Positions 6,276 through 12,271 of a stretch of 12,482 nt of DNA are shown piece after piece. Source of the DNA: CAADGU01 sp964581605 (GTDB lineage Bacteria; Chloroflexota; Anaerolineae; Promineifilales; Promineifilaceae); contig CAZOPF010000139.1 in assembly GCA_964581605.1 (NCBI GenBank), positions 1 through 12,482 on the forward strand, in the 5' to 3' direction. Each line of letters starts with the position of its first letter. The stretch's first letter is position 1. The position numbers were made by a program, and so were the translations under genes. The notes under the pieces were generated by a model that saw only the letters and a list, made by a program, of their open reading frames with translations, did no database searches and was not told the origin of the DNA.

Positions 6276-7553
6276 TCAATCCCGCTTAAACTTGCTGTAA
6301 TCGGGGGCCGCGTAGCGCGTTTTGCCGCCGTCGCTCACCTCCATCATCGCCCGCACCTTCATTTGCAGGCCAAACAGGGTAATGAACCCCACCGCGTCCG
6401 ACTGATCATACACATCTTCCTGGCCAAAGGTGGCAAAATCTTCGCGGTACAGGCTGTGCGGGCTGTACCGTCCAGAGACGATCACATTCCCCTTGTACAG
6501 CTTCAACCGCACCCACCCCGATACCGTCTCCTGTGTCTTGTCCACAAACGCCTGCATCGCCTCGCGCAAGAAGGTGTACCATTTGCCATCATACACCAGT
6601 TCCGCGTAGCGTACCGCCTGCTGCTCCTTATAGTGCATCGTGTCCCGATCCAGGCACAGCGTTTCCAGTTCGTGATGGGCGGCGTACAAAATGGTGCCGC
6701 CGGGCGTCTCATACACGCCGTGTGATTTCATGCCCACCAGCCGGTTTTCCACCAAATCAATCCGGCCAATGCCGTGTTTGGCCCCCAGTTCATTCAGCTT
6801 TTCAATGATGGCCGCAGGGGGCATTTGTATGTCGTTCACGGCCGTGGGCACGCCCTTCTCAAACTCAATCTTCACCACCTCCGCCGCATCCGGCGCAGCC
6901 TCCGGGGAGACGGAAAGCTGGTACATCACCTCTTCCGGCTCCTGTGCAGGGTCTTCCAAAATGCCACCCTCGTGTGACAAATGCCACAGGTTCGCATCCC
7001 GACTGTAGATGGACTTTTCCGTCTGGGTGACGGGCACGTGGTGTTTGCGGGCATAGGCCAGCGCATCTTCCCGTGAGCGGATGTCCCACTCACGCCAGGG
7101 AGCAATCACTTGTAGTGTGGGATTGAGCGCCTTGTAGGTCAGTTCAAAACGCACCTGATCATTGCCCTTGCCTGTCGCTCCATGTGCGACGGCATCGGCC
7201 CCTTCCGCTTCGGCGATGGCCACCTGCCATTTGGCAATGAGCGGCCGGGCCACCGATGTGCCCAGCAGATAGCGCCGTTCATAAATTGCGCCCGCCTGCA
7301 TCATCGGAAACAGAAAATCTTTGGCAAACTCGTGGCGCAAATCTTCCACGTACACCTTGCTGGCGCCGCTGGCGAGCGCCTTTTCCGTCAGCCCGGTGAG
7401 TTCATGATCGCCCTGCCCCAGGTTGGCGCAAAAACAGATGACTTCGCAGCCATAATTTTCGCGCAGCCAGGGCACAATGACGCTGGTGTCCAGCCCACCG
7501 GAGTAGGCCAGCACCACTTTGTTAATGTGGGGTCTTTCTTTTTTCTTGGGCAT
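6276..7553 (-). CDS. argG: Argininosuccinate synthase (from the internal start)
   Basis: ATP-dependent condensation of citrulline with aspartate to argininosuccinate, the next-to-last step of arginine synthesis. From the ATG at 7553 the product has 425 residues, near the family's usual 400-450. The P-loop-like ATP pyrophosphatase motif is AYSGGLDTSV (16-25), and the second signature is HGATGKGNDQVRFE (124-137); SRDANLWHLSHEG and the C-terminal SGRYSPHSLY are also typical. The internal ATG has a strong Shine-Dalgarno (AAAGGAGAA about 8 nt upstream), better than that of the NAGS domain it is fused to. This argues that free ArgG is made even if the long fusion is also translated. It ends in TGA, 120 bp before selD. 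It is the last gene of the arginine cluster seen here. Confidence 0.93.
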   Translation of the reverse strand: MPKKKERPHINKVVLAYSGGLDTSVIVPWLRENYGCEVICFCANLGQGDHELTGLTEKALASGASKVYVEDLRHEFAKDFLFPMMQAGAIYERRYLLGTSVARPLIAKWQVAIAEAEGADAVAHGATGKGNDQVRFELTYKALNPTLQVIAPWREWDIRSREDALAYARKHHVPVTQTEKSIYSRDANLWHLSHEGGILEDPAQEPEEVMYQLSVSPEAAPDAAEVVKIEFEKGVPTAVNDIQMPPAAIIEKLNELGAKHGIGRIDLVENRLVGMKSHGVYETPGGTILYAAHHELETLCLDRDTMHYKEQQAVRYAELVYDGKWYTFLREAMQAFVDKTQETVSGWVRLKLYKGNVIVSGRYSPHSLYREDFATFGQEDVYDQSDAVGFITLFGLQMKVRAMMEVSDGGKTRYAAPDYSKFKRD

Positions 7554-8069
7554 GAGAATTTCTCCTTTCCTGGGTAATTGAAAATTGTCAATTGTCAATT
7601 GAAAATTGTTAACGGGGTTAAGGTGCAGCACTACGGCCGTCTCGTCACACGCATGTCTTACCGGGCATTGCACACAGTCGCGGTACACTTTTTCCGGGAA
7701 GCGCTCCATACTGGTGACGGCAAATCCGACGCTCTGGAAAAATTTGACGGCGCGAGTGAGGGCAAACAGGGTGGGCACACCGCGCTGCCGCGCCTGCACG
7801 ATGAGTTCCTTGACGATGGTGCTGCCCCAGCCCTGTCCCTTTACATCGTCATGCACCGCCAACGAACGCACTTCGGCCAGTGCCTCGGTGTAAAAGAGCA
7901 GAGAGACGCAGGCGATCACACGGCCGTCCATCACCCCCACCAGCCAATCAGCTAATGTTTCCTGAACAGATTGCGCCGTGCGCGGCAGCACATCTCCCCG
8001 GCGGGCATGTTCATGCAGCAGTTCCAAAATGCCGGGAATGTCAGTGGGGCGGGCGGGGCGGATGTTCAT
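6276..8069 (-). CDS. Short-form N-acetylglutamate synthase joined in frame to argininosuccinate synthase
   Basis: One uninterrupted 597-codon frame. Residues 1-150 are a GNAT domain of the short NAGS type (Rv2747/ArgA-like): EVRSLAVHDDVKGQGWG (66-82, acetyl-CoA loop), LFALT (101-105), FFQSVGF (110-116) and the diagnostic KVYRDCVQCP...CDETAVV (127-147, cysteines 132, 135, 141). It should acetylate glutamate, the first step of arginine synthesis. Residues 151-172 are a linker, largely encoded by an AT-rich repeat (NNFQLTIDNFQL). Residue 173 begins ArgG. No stop codon separates the domains, so either a bifunctional fusion is made, or NAGS carries an ArgG tail while free ArgG starts internally at 7553. 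The ATG at 8069 has no clear Shine-Dalgarno. Fusion of a NAGS domain to ArgH is known in some marine gammaproteobacteria; a NAGS-ArgG fusion is not one I know. Confidence 0.8.
   Translation of the reverse strand: MNIRPARPTDIPGILELLHEHARRGDVLPRTAQSVQETLADWLVGVMDGRVIACVSLLFYTEALAEVRSLAVHDDVKGQGWGSTIVKELIVQARQRGVPTLFALTRAVKFFQSVGFAVTSMERFPEKVYRDCVQCPVRHACDETAVVLHLNPVNNFQLTIDNFQLPRKGEILMPKKKERPHINKVVLAYSGGLDTSVIVPWLRENYGCEVICFCANLGQGDHELTGLTEKALASGASKVYVEDLRHEFAKDFLFPMMQAGAIYERRYLLGTSVARPLIAKWQVAIAEAEGADAVAHGATGKGNDQVRFELTYKALNPTLQVIAPWREWDIRSREDALAYARKHHVPVTQTEKSIYSRDANLWHLSHEGGILEDPAQEPEEVMYQLSVSPEAAPDAAEVVKIEFEKGVPTAVNDIQMPPAAIIEKLNELGAKHGIGRIDLVENRLVGMKSHGVYETPGGTILYAAHHELETLCLDRDTMHYKEQQAVRYAELVYDGKWYTFLREAMQAFVDKTQETVSGWVRLKLYKGNVIVSGRYSPHSLYREDFATFGQEDVYDQSDAVGFITLFGLQMKVRAMMEVSDGGKTRYAAPDYSKFKRD
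7577..7609. repeat. AT-rich direct/inverted repeat forming the NAGS-ArgG linker
   Basis: ATTGAAAATTGT occurs twice (7577-7588 and 7598-7609), separated by 9 nt that include the palindrome CAATTG. The block is far richer in A+T than the flanking coding DNA and looks like an intergenic spacer repeat. It is read in frame on the - strand as NNFQLTIDNFQL. It seems to have replaced the NAGS stop codon. Confidence 0.7.
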
Positions 8070-8090
8070 GGTGAGTGGTAATTTGTGGAT

Positions 8091-8147
8091 AGTGAACAGT
8101 GAACAGTGAACAGTGAACAGTGAGCCGCTTACTGCTTACTGTTCACT
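8091..8147. repeat. Heptanucleotide tandem repeat with complementary arm, argD-NAGS gap
   Basis: AGTGAAC is repeated four times head to tail plus a partial unit (8091-8123). ACTGTTCACT (8138-8147) is the exact complement of AGTGAACAGT, so the block can form a hairpin with several registers. It fills most of the 81-bp gap (8070-8150) between argD and the NAGS/argG frame. Confidence 0.85.
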
Positions 8148-8150
8148 CTC

Positions 8151-9386
8151 TTATTCCAGGCATTGCGCCAGAATGTCTACGGCCGTATCAATCTCCGCCT
8201 TGCTCACCACCAGCGCCGGGGCAAAACGGAGTACGTTTTCGCCCGCGCCGATGAGGATGAGGCCCCGTTCACGGGCGGCGGCAATGATGGGAGCGGCGGG
8301 TACAGTCAGTTCCAAACCCACCAGCAGCCCCAGGCCGCGCACGGCCGTGACCTTATCCGATTCCAGCGCCCGCAGTCGGTGCTGTAAATAAGAGCCATGA
8401 AAACGTACCCTTTCCAAAAATTCCGGTTGATTCACGCGATCAAAGACCACATTGGCTGCCGCACACACCAGCGGCCCGGCGGCAAAGGTGCTGCCATGGT
8501 CGCCTGGTTTCAGCGCGTTCGCCACCGCCTGCGTCATCAGCGCCGCTCCCATGGGCAGGCCGCCCGCCAGCGGTTTCGCCAGCGTCATGATGTCCGGCTT
8601 CACGCTGTAATTCTGGTACGCCCACAATTTGCCGGTGCGCCCCAGGCCACATTGCACCTCGTCAAAGATGAGCAGTGCGCCAAACTGGTCACACAACTGC
8701 CGCAGCCCCTTCAGAAAGTCAGGCATCGCCGGATTAACGCCGCCTTCCCCCTGCACCGGCTCTACGATAACGGCGCACGTCTCATTATCAATCACCGCCC
8801 GCGCCGACTCCAGGTCGTTAAACGTGGCAAAGACCACATCCGGCATCAGCGGCGCAAACGGCCGTCGGTACTGCTCCTTGTATGTGACCGACAGTGCGCC
8901 AATGGTACGGCCGTGAAAGCCGCCGCTGAAGGCTACTATCTTGGTGGGCAGAGGGGCAGAGGAGCGGAGGGGCAGAGGAGAATTGCCCCCTCCCCTGCTC
9001 CCCTGCTCCCCTGCTCCCCTGCTTCTCGCATATTTCCGCGCAAACTTGATGGCCGCTTCGTTGGCTTCCGCGCCGGAGTTGCAGAAGTACACCTTGTCGG
9101 CGAAGGAGTTTTCCACCAGCTTTTGCGCCAGGCGTACCTGTGGTTCGCTGTGATACAGATTGCTAATGTGGGTGAGTTGGTGCGCCTGGGTGGCTACGGC
9201 CGTGGCCCACTCCTCATCACTGTGCCCTAACGCTGTCACCGCAATCCCTGACGAAAAGTCCAGGTATTCATTGCCCTCGGCGTCGTACAGCTTCAACCCC
9301 TTGCCCTGTGTAAACACCACTGGGGCACGGCCGTAAGTCTGCAAAATATATTGTGATTCCGCTTGAATAATTTCTTGAGTTTCCAT
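8151..9386 (-). CDS. argD: Acetylornithine aminotransferase with an in-frame repeat-derived insertion
   Basis: PLP-dependent class III aminotransferase that converts N-acetylglutamate semialdehyde to N-acetylornithine, with glutamate as amino donor. From the ATG at 9386 (AGGGA about 5 nt upstream) it has 411 residues. Motifs are NSGAEANEAAIKFARKYAR (103-121), SGGFHGRT (154-161), EPVQGEGG (209-216), IFDEVQCGLGRTG (240-252; D242 contacts the PLP pyridine N) and TLAKPLAGGLPMGA (268-281; K271 Schiff-base lysine). GDHGSTFAAGPL and the C-terminal RFAPALVV are also present. Residues 122-147 (SRGAGEQGSRGG...APLP) have no counterpart in ordinary ArgD, where KYAR-x-G runs directly into KIVAFSGGFHGRT. 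They are encoded by an octanucleotide repeat at 8946-9023. All catalytic residues are intact, so the protein may tolerate this as a surface loop. It could also serve as LysJ/DapC-like transaminase, but the neighbours point to arginine. Confidence 0.93.
   Translation of the reverse strand: METQEIIQAESQYILQTYGRAPVVFTQGKGLKLYDAEGNEYLDFSSGIAVTALGHSDEEWATAVATQAHQLTHISNLYHSEPQVRLAQKLVENSFADKVYFCNSGAEANEAAIKFARKYARSRGAGEQGSRGGGNSPLPLRSSAPLPTKIVAFSGGFHGRTIGALSVTYKEQYRRPFAPLMPDVVFATFNDLESARAVIDNETCAVIVEPVQGEGGVNPAMPDFLKGLRQLCDQFGALLIFDEVQCGLGRTGKLWAYQNYSVKPDIMTLAKPLAGGLPMGAALMTQAVANALKPGDHGSTFAAGPLVCAAANVVFDRVNQPEFLERVRFHGSYLQHRLRALESDKVTAVRGLGLLVGLELTVPAAPIIAAARERGLILIGAGENVLRFAPALVVSKAEIDTAVDILAQCLE
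8946..9023. repeat. Octanucleotide repeat block inserted in frame in argD
   Basis: On the + strand three degenerate GGGCAGAG units and one GAGCGGAG occupy 8946-8977. A short spacer follows, then four perfect CCCCTGCT units (8992-9023). The purine arm and the pyrimidine arm are roughly complementary, so the block is a hairpin-forming element. It is exactly 78 nt (26 codons), keeping the argD frame open. Confidence 0.85.
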
Positions 9387-9399
9387 ACTTTCCCTGTTT

Positions 9400-9427
9400 G
9401 TGGGGCAATTTTGCAAAATTGCCCCAC
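9400..9427. repeat. Perfect 28-nt palindrome before argD
   Basis: GTGGGGCAATTTTG (9400-9413) is followed immediately by its exact reverse complement (9414-9427). It lies in the 44-bp gap between the GNAT gene stop and the argD start. As RNA it gives a hairpin of about 12 bp with a tight loop, 14 nt upstream of the argD ATG and just before its Shine-Dalgarno. No U-tract follows, so it may be an intercistronic processing or stabilising hairpin, or a protein-binding palindrome. Confidence 0.7.
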
Positions 9428-9430
9428 GCC

Positions 9431-9874
9431 TTAACAACTACTGCCATCATCCACTTCAATAAATTTGGACATGATGCGCACATCCTCTCGGTAATCCCAC
9501 CCGCTTGTTTTCCAAAAAGCAATCCCACTCTCGTTCTGCGGGAAAATGAAGAGGTGGCATTTGCTGATGCCAATTTTCTTGAGGGCAGCCAACCCCCGCT
9601 CCACCAGTTGAGTGGCAATGCCCTGCCGCCGGTACTCCGGGTGGACGGCGACGTGGTGAATGTATCCGCGACGGCCGTCGTGCCCACACAAAATCGTCCC
9701 CACCAACCGCCCCTCCGCCAGCGCTACAAAACTCATGCCCGGATTCCGCTCCAGGTAAAACTGAATCGCCGCCGGTTCATCCGCACTGCTCACGCCCACC
9801 CCTGGCGTCTCTTGCCAAAGGGCAATCGCCTCATCGTAATGGTTCATCGTAAATTCCACAATTTTCGTTTCCAT
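9431..9874 (-). CDS. GNAT family N-acetyltransferase (YpeA-like) within the arginine cluster
   Basis: A 147-residue single-domain GNAT enzyme. The acetyl-CoA binding motif A is IHHVAVHPEYRRQGIATQLVERGL, at about residues 72-95 (R/Q-x-x-G-x-A form). The preceding strand GTILCGHDGRRG and the later FIFPQNESGIAFWKTSGW (motif B region) fit YpeA/RimI-like acetyltransferases. The acceptor is unknown. It lies between argB and argD on the same strand, so a role in acetyl-group supply or recycling for arginine synthesis is conceivable but only inferred. It lacks the DCxxCP...CDE signature of the short NAGS. The ATG at 9874 is preceded by AGGGA at about 6 nt; a GTG at 9904 in frame would overlap argB's end and lies in a tandem repeat. 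It ends in TAA before the 28-nt palindrome. Confidence 0.85.
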   Translation of the reverse strand: METKIVEFTMNHYDEAIALWQETPGVGVSSADEPAAIQFYLERNPGMSFVALAEGRLVGTILCGHDGRRGYIHHVAVHPEYRRQGIATQLVERGLAALKKIGISKCHLFIFPQNESGIAFWKTSGWDYREDVRIMSKFIEVDDGSSC

Positions 9875-9877
9875 AAG

Positions 9878-9905
9878 TGTCCCTGCTCCCTGCTCACTGC
9901 TCACT
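9878..9905. repeat. Heptanucleotide tandem repeat at the argB/GNAT junction
   Basis: On the - strand the units are AGTGAGC, AGTGAGC, AGGGAGC and AGGGACA, with a strict 7-nt period (9905 down to 9878). The argB stop codon and last codons (ISEQ) are encoded inside the repeat, and the AGGGA unit provides the Shine-Dalgarno of the next gene. It is related in sequence to the AGTGAAC repeat at 8091-8123. Confidence 0.75.
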
Positions 9906-10649
9906 GATTACCGTTCCCTCCCCGCTAGCCAGCCCGGCCAGATTGACAATGCGCGCCTGAGGAATGCCCTGCATCACGGCCGTACATGCCGCCCGCACTT
10001 TGGGAATCATGCCATCGGTAATCACACCGTTGGTAATTAACGTTTCCGTTTGGGTAATGGTCAGGTGGGGCAAAATCGCCCCGTTTTGCAGCACGCCGGG
10101 CACATTGGAAACAAAGTTTAGCGTGGCTGCGCCCAACGCCTTTGCCACGGCTGCCGCTGCTTCATCCGCGTTCACATTATACGCCTGCCCGTCTGCGCCC
10201 AACGAAATAGGGCAGATGACGGCCGTAAACCCGCCCCTTGCCAACTGCTGAATCAGGCTACTATTCACTTCCACAATCTCGCCCACAAAACCCAGGTCGG
10301 CCGTGGGGTGTTGCTTCTTTTGGCAGCGCAGCAGGCCACCATCTACGCCCGAAAGGCCCACGGCCGTGACCCCCGCCGCCAGCAGCGCCCGCACAATCAC
10401 CTTGTTGCTCAGGCCAGACAGCACCATCTCCGCTACCGTGAGCGATTCCGCATCCGTCACCCGCAGCCCGTCCACCTTCTGTGGCACCATGCCCAACCGC
10501 CCCTGCCAATCGGCAATTGCCTTACCGCCGCCATGCACGATCACGGCGGTTTGTCCGGTCGCTTCCTGCATTTGTTTGACGTTCTGTGCCAACCCCGCCA
10601 AAAATGCCGGGTCATCCAACTCATTCCCACCAACTTTTATGACTTGCAT
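9894..10649 (-). CDS. argB: Acetylglutamate kinase
   Basis: Amino-acid-kinase-family enzyme that phosphorylates N-acetylglutamate, the second step of the acetylated arginine pathway. From the ATG at 10649 the product has 251 residues beginning MQVIKVGGN. K5 with the GG pair forms the phosphate-binding site, followed by VHGGGKAI (38-45), GLRVTD (61-66), GLSGVDGGLL (98-107), YNVNADEAA (157-165; Asn cluster) and DGMIPKV (212-218; K217). In this family the Lys residues at the two ends stabilise the transition state. A GTG at 10697 would add 16 residues and overlap the preceding GNAT stop by 4 nt (GTGA). The internal ATG has AAGGA just upstream and matches the family N-terminus, so I prefer it. 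The sequence could in principle be LysZ of the LysW pathway, but no lysW or lysX is present and NAGS and argG are. Confidence 0.93.
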   Translation of the reverse strand: MQVIKVGGNELDDPAFLAGLAQNVKQMQEATGQTAVIVHGGGKAIADWQGRLGMVPQKVDGLRVTDAESLTVAEMVLSGLSNKVIVRALLAAGVTAVGLSGVDGGLLRCQKKQHPTADLGFVGEIVEVNSSLIQQLARGGFTAVICPISLGADGQAYNVNADEAAAAVAKALGAATLNFVSNVPGVLQNGAILPHLTITQTETLITNGVITDGMIPKVRAACTAVMQGIPQARIVNLAGLASGEGTVISEQ

Positions 10650-10693
10650 ATCCTTCTCACGTGCGGGCGATGACCAATCTACGAAATCCTTGA

Positions 10694-11170
10694 TCACAAC
10701 TTCTTCTCAAAACACCGGCTTTCTGGGTTTTGTGCATAAATCCCGTAACATGGAATGGACACATAACCCGCTTTTTCATACAGCGCCACCGCCTCCGGCT
10801 GGCGAATGCCCGTTTCCAGCCGGGTAACGCTGAAGCCATCTGCCATCGCCAGCTCTTCCAACTGCGTCAAAATCTGGCGAGCAATGCCTTTGCCCCGTGC
10901 GTTCGGAATCACATACATCCGCTTTACTTCCGCAGCACCCGCATCAATGGGACGTATGGCTCCACAGCCCACCGGCTGCCCATCCAGCCAGGCCACCACA
11001 AATTGCACACCCCCACTGCTCACGTCGTGCAGTGCGGGCATACGGGTCACATCCACTGCCACATTTGGGTCATAGCGCCCTTCCAATTCGAGAGTCAACG
11101 CTGCCATAAGCTGCCGGGACATGGGACTGGTCGGGTCTTCAATAGTGATAGTTACGGCCGTCATGTTCAT
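10694..11170 (-). CDS. GNAT family N-acetyltransferase overlapping argC
   Basis: A 158-residue GNAT protein. Recognisable parts are VGCGAIRPID (67-76), AEVKRMYVIPNARGKGIARQ (80-99; acetyl-CoA loop RGKGIA), LETGIRQPEAVALYEKAGY (118-136) and IPCYGIYAQNPESRCFEK. This pattern is common in a broad, uncharacterised group of small acetyltransferases that carry the conserved QPEA-LYE-GY-IP-YG string; the acceptor is unknown. Its ATG (11170) overlaps the argC stop by 4 nt (ATGA), so translation is probably coupled to argC. Placement between argC and argB in one operon suggests a link to arginine metabolism. It lacks the Cys signature of the NAGS at 8069, so a second NAGS or an ornithine/amino-acid acetyltransferase is only a speculation. 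Confidence 0.87.
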   Translation of the reverse strand: MNMTAVTITIEDPTSPMSRQLMAALTLELEGRYDPNVAVDVTRMPALHDVSSGGVQFVVAWLDGQPVGCGAIRPIDAGAAEVKRMYVIPNARGKGIARQILTQLEELAMADGFSVTRLETGIRQPEAVALYEKAGYVSIPCYGIYAQNPESRCFEKKL

Positions 11171-12177
11171 ACTAACCCCGTCGTTTCATCCAATCGAAAC
11201 ATCACATTCATATCCTGCACCGCCTGCCCGGCTGCGCCTTTGATCAAATTGTCAATCGCCGAGGTGATAATCAGCGTTTGCCCCGCCTGCGCCAGACCAA
11301 TCACGCACTTGTTGGTATGGGTGACGTGTGCCAGCGTGGCTACCCGGCCCGGCGGCAGCACACACACAAACGGTTCGCCAGCATACATTTCCGCATACAT
11401 AGCGGCCACATCGTCTAATGTCCAATCCCCGGCAAGGGTGATGTAAATGGTAGAAAGGATGCCACGGGGTACAGGCAGCAGGTGCGGCGAAAAAATGAGC
11501 GGCGGTGCGTCTGGCTGCCACCAGTGCATCATCTGTTCCATCTCCGGTAAGTGGCGGTGCGCCCGGCCTATTTTGTACGGCGCAAAATTATCGGCCACAT
11601 TCATAAAGTGAGTGGTGTCTGTTGCCTGCCGCCCCGCGCCGGATACGCCGGATTTGCTGTCGGCGATGATGGGGCCGGAAAAGGGCAGGTTGGCGGTTAA
11701 CAACGGCCGTAAGCCCAACAATACACTCGTCGGATAACAACCCGGCACCGCCACCAGGTCTGCGCCGGGCAACTGATCACGCGCCCATTCGGTCAGGCCG
11801 TATACGGCCGTTTCCAACAACGCCGGCGCCGGGTGTTCATGCCCATACCATTGCGCGTAGACAGCAGGGTCAGTCAGGCGAAAGTCGGCACTCAGGTCAA
11901 TGACTTTGCAGCCGATGTTCAGGGCACGCACGGCCGTGGCCGCCGCCGCCGCATGAGGCAGGCACAAAAACACCACATCCACCTTATGCAAAGGCGCATC
12001 CGCCTCGTCAATCAGCGGCAGATGGGGCGCTTGTGGATACACGTCCGTCAGCCACTTACCGGCAAAACTGTGCGAGGTGGCAAACTGCACCTGTACATCC
12101 GGGTGCTTCGCCAGAATCTGCACCAACTCATACCCCGTATATCCCGTCACGCCAAAAATTCCTGCCTGAATCATCAT
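11167..12177 (-). CDS. argC: N-acetyl-gamma-glutamyl-phosphate reductase
   Basis: NADPH-dependent reductive dephosphorylation of N-acetylglutamyl phosphate to the semialdehyde, the third step of arginine synthesis. The product has 336 residues. The Rossmann motif is GIFGVTGYTGYELV (6-19), the active-site cysteine is C147 in AVPGCYPT (143-150), and the conserved His region is YKIGRAHRHLPEME (201-214, H209). IDLSADFRL (93-101) and DSKSGVSGAGR (173-183) are also typical, and the length is within the 310-350 of the family. The start ATG at 12177 (a second ATG follows directly) has GGGAG about 9 nt upstream. It is the first structural gene of the arginine cluster and follows a leader ORF and intrinsic terminator, so its transcription is probably attenuated by arginine supply. 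Confidence 0.95.
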   Translation of the reverse strand: MMIQAGIFGVTGYTGYELVQILAKHPDVQVQFATSHSFAGKWLTDVYPQAPHLPLIDEADAPLHKVDVVFLCLPHAAAAATAVRALNIGCKVIDLSADFRLTDPAVYAQWYGHEHPAPALLETAVYGLTEWARDQLPGADLVAVPGCYPTSVLLGLRPLLTANLPFSGPIIADSKSGVSGAGRQATDTTHFMNVADNFAPYKIGRAHRHLPEMEQMMHWWQPDAPPLIFSPHLLPVPRGILSTIYITLAGDWTLDDVAAMYAEMYAGEPFVCVLPPGRVATLAHVTHTNKCVIGLAQAGQTLIITSAIDNLIKGAAGQAVQDMNVMFRLDETTGLV

Positions 12178-12190
12178 CTTCTCTCCCGGT

Positions 12191-12262
12191 GTAAGGGCGA
12201 GGCAGTTGGGTAAAACCTGTATGCCCAGAGACGAATTGGTTTCCCAACTGCCTCGCCCCTAC
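12191..12262. repeat. Long inverted repeat between the attenuator and argC
   Basis: The left arm GTAAGGGCGAGGCAGTTGGG (12191-12210, extending to 12217 as TAAAACC) is matched by the right arm 12238-12262. The right arm read in reverse is GTAGGGGCGAGGCAGTTGGG followed by AAACC. The arms differ at few positions and enclose about 20 nt. A related single arm lies at 6202-6225, so this seems a dispersed element. It would form a strong hairpin in the argC 5' untranslated RNA just before the Shine-Dalgarno. Confidence 0.75.
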
Positions 12263-12271
12263 CGTTTTGCC

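Larger units (their letters stand above)
65..11937. repeat. Over-represented palindromic octamer ACGGCCGT (29 copies)
   Basis: I count copies starting at 65, 158, 248, 494, 1060, 1219, 1372, 2284, 2844, 3159, 5068, 5352, 6838, 7633, 7920, 8179, 8341, 8858, 8907, 9196, 9327, 9671, 9976, 10219, 10360, 11154, 11703, 11804 and 11930. Only the one at 2844 is outside a coding region. About 20 further sites keep the core CGGCCG. By chance fewer than one copy is expected in a window of this size. It resembles the HIP1 phenomenon of cyanobacteria with a different sequence. Confidence 0.9.

Noticed and set aside
8091..8123. CRISPR-like array
   Set aside because: Units are 7 nt, contiguous and without spacers; this is a simple tandem repeat. 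The same applies at 8992-9023 and 12443-12473.
8397..9230. Long + strand open frame (277 codons) opposite argD
   Set aside because: It is antisense to a gene with full catalytic motifs, has an Arg/His/Gln-rich composition typical of shadow frames and resembles no family. The same holds for + strand frames at 5085-5849, 6216-6725, 9398-9907 and 10730-11446.
9894..12177. LysW-dependent lysine genes (lysY, lysZ, lysJ) instead of argC, argB, argD
   Set aside because: No lysW or lysX is present, while a short-form NAGS and argG are in the same cluster and the leader peptide is rich in Arg codons.
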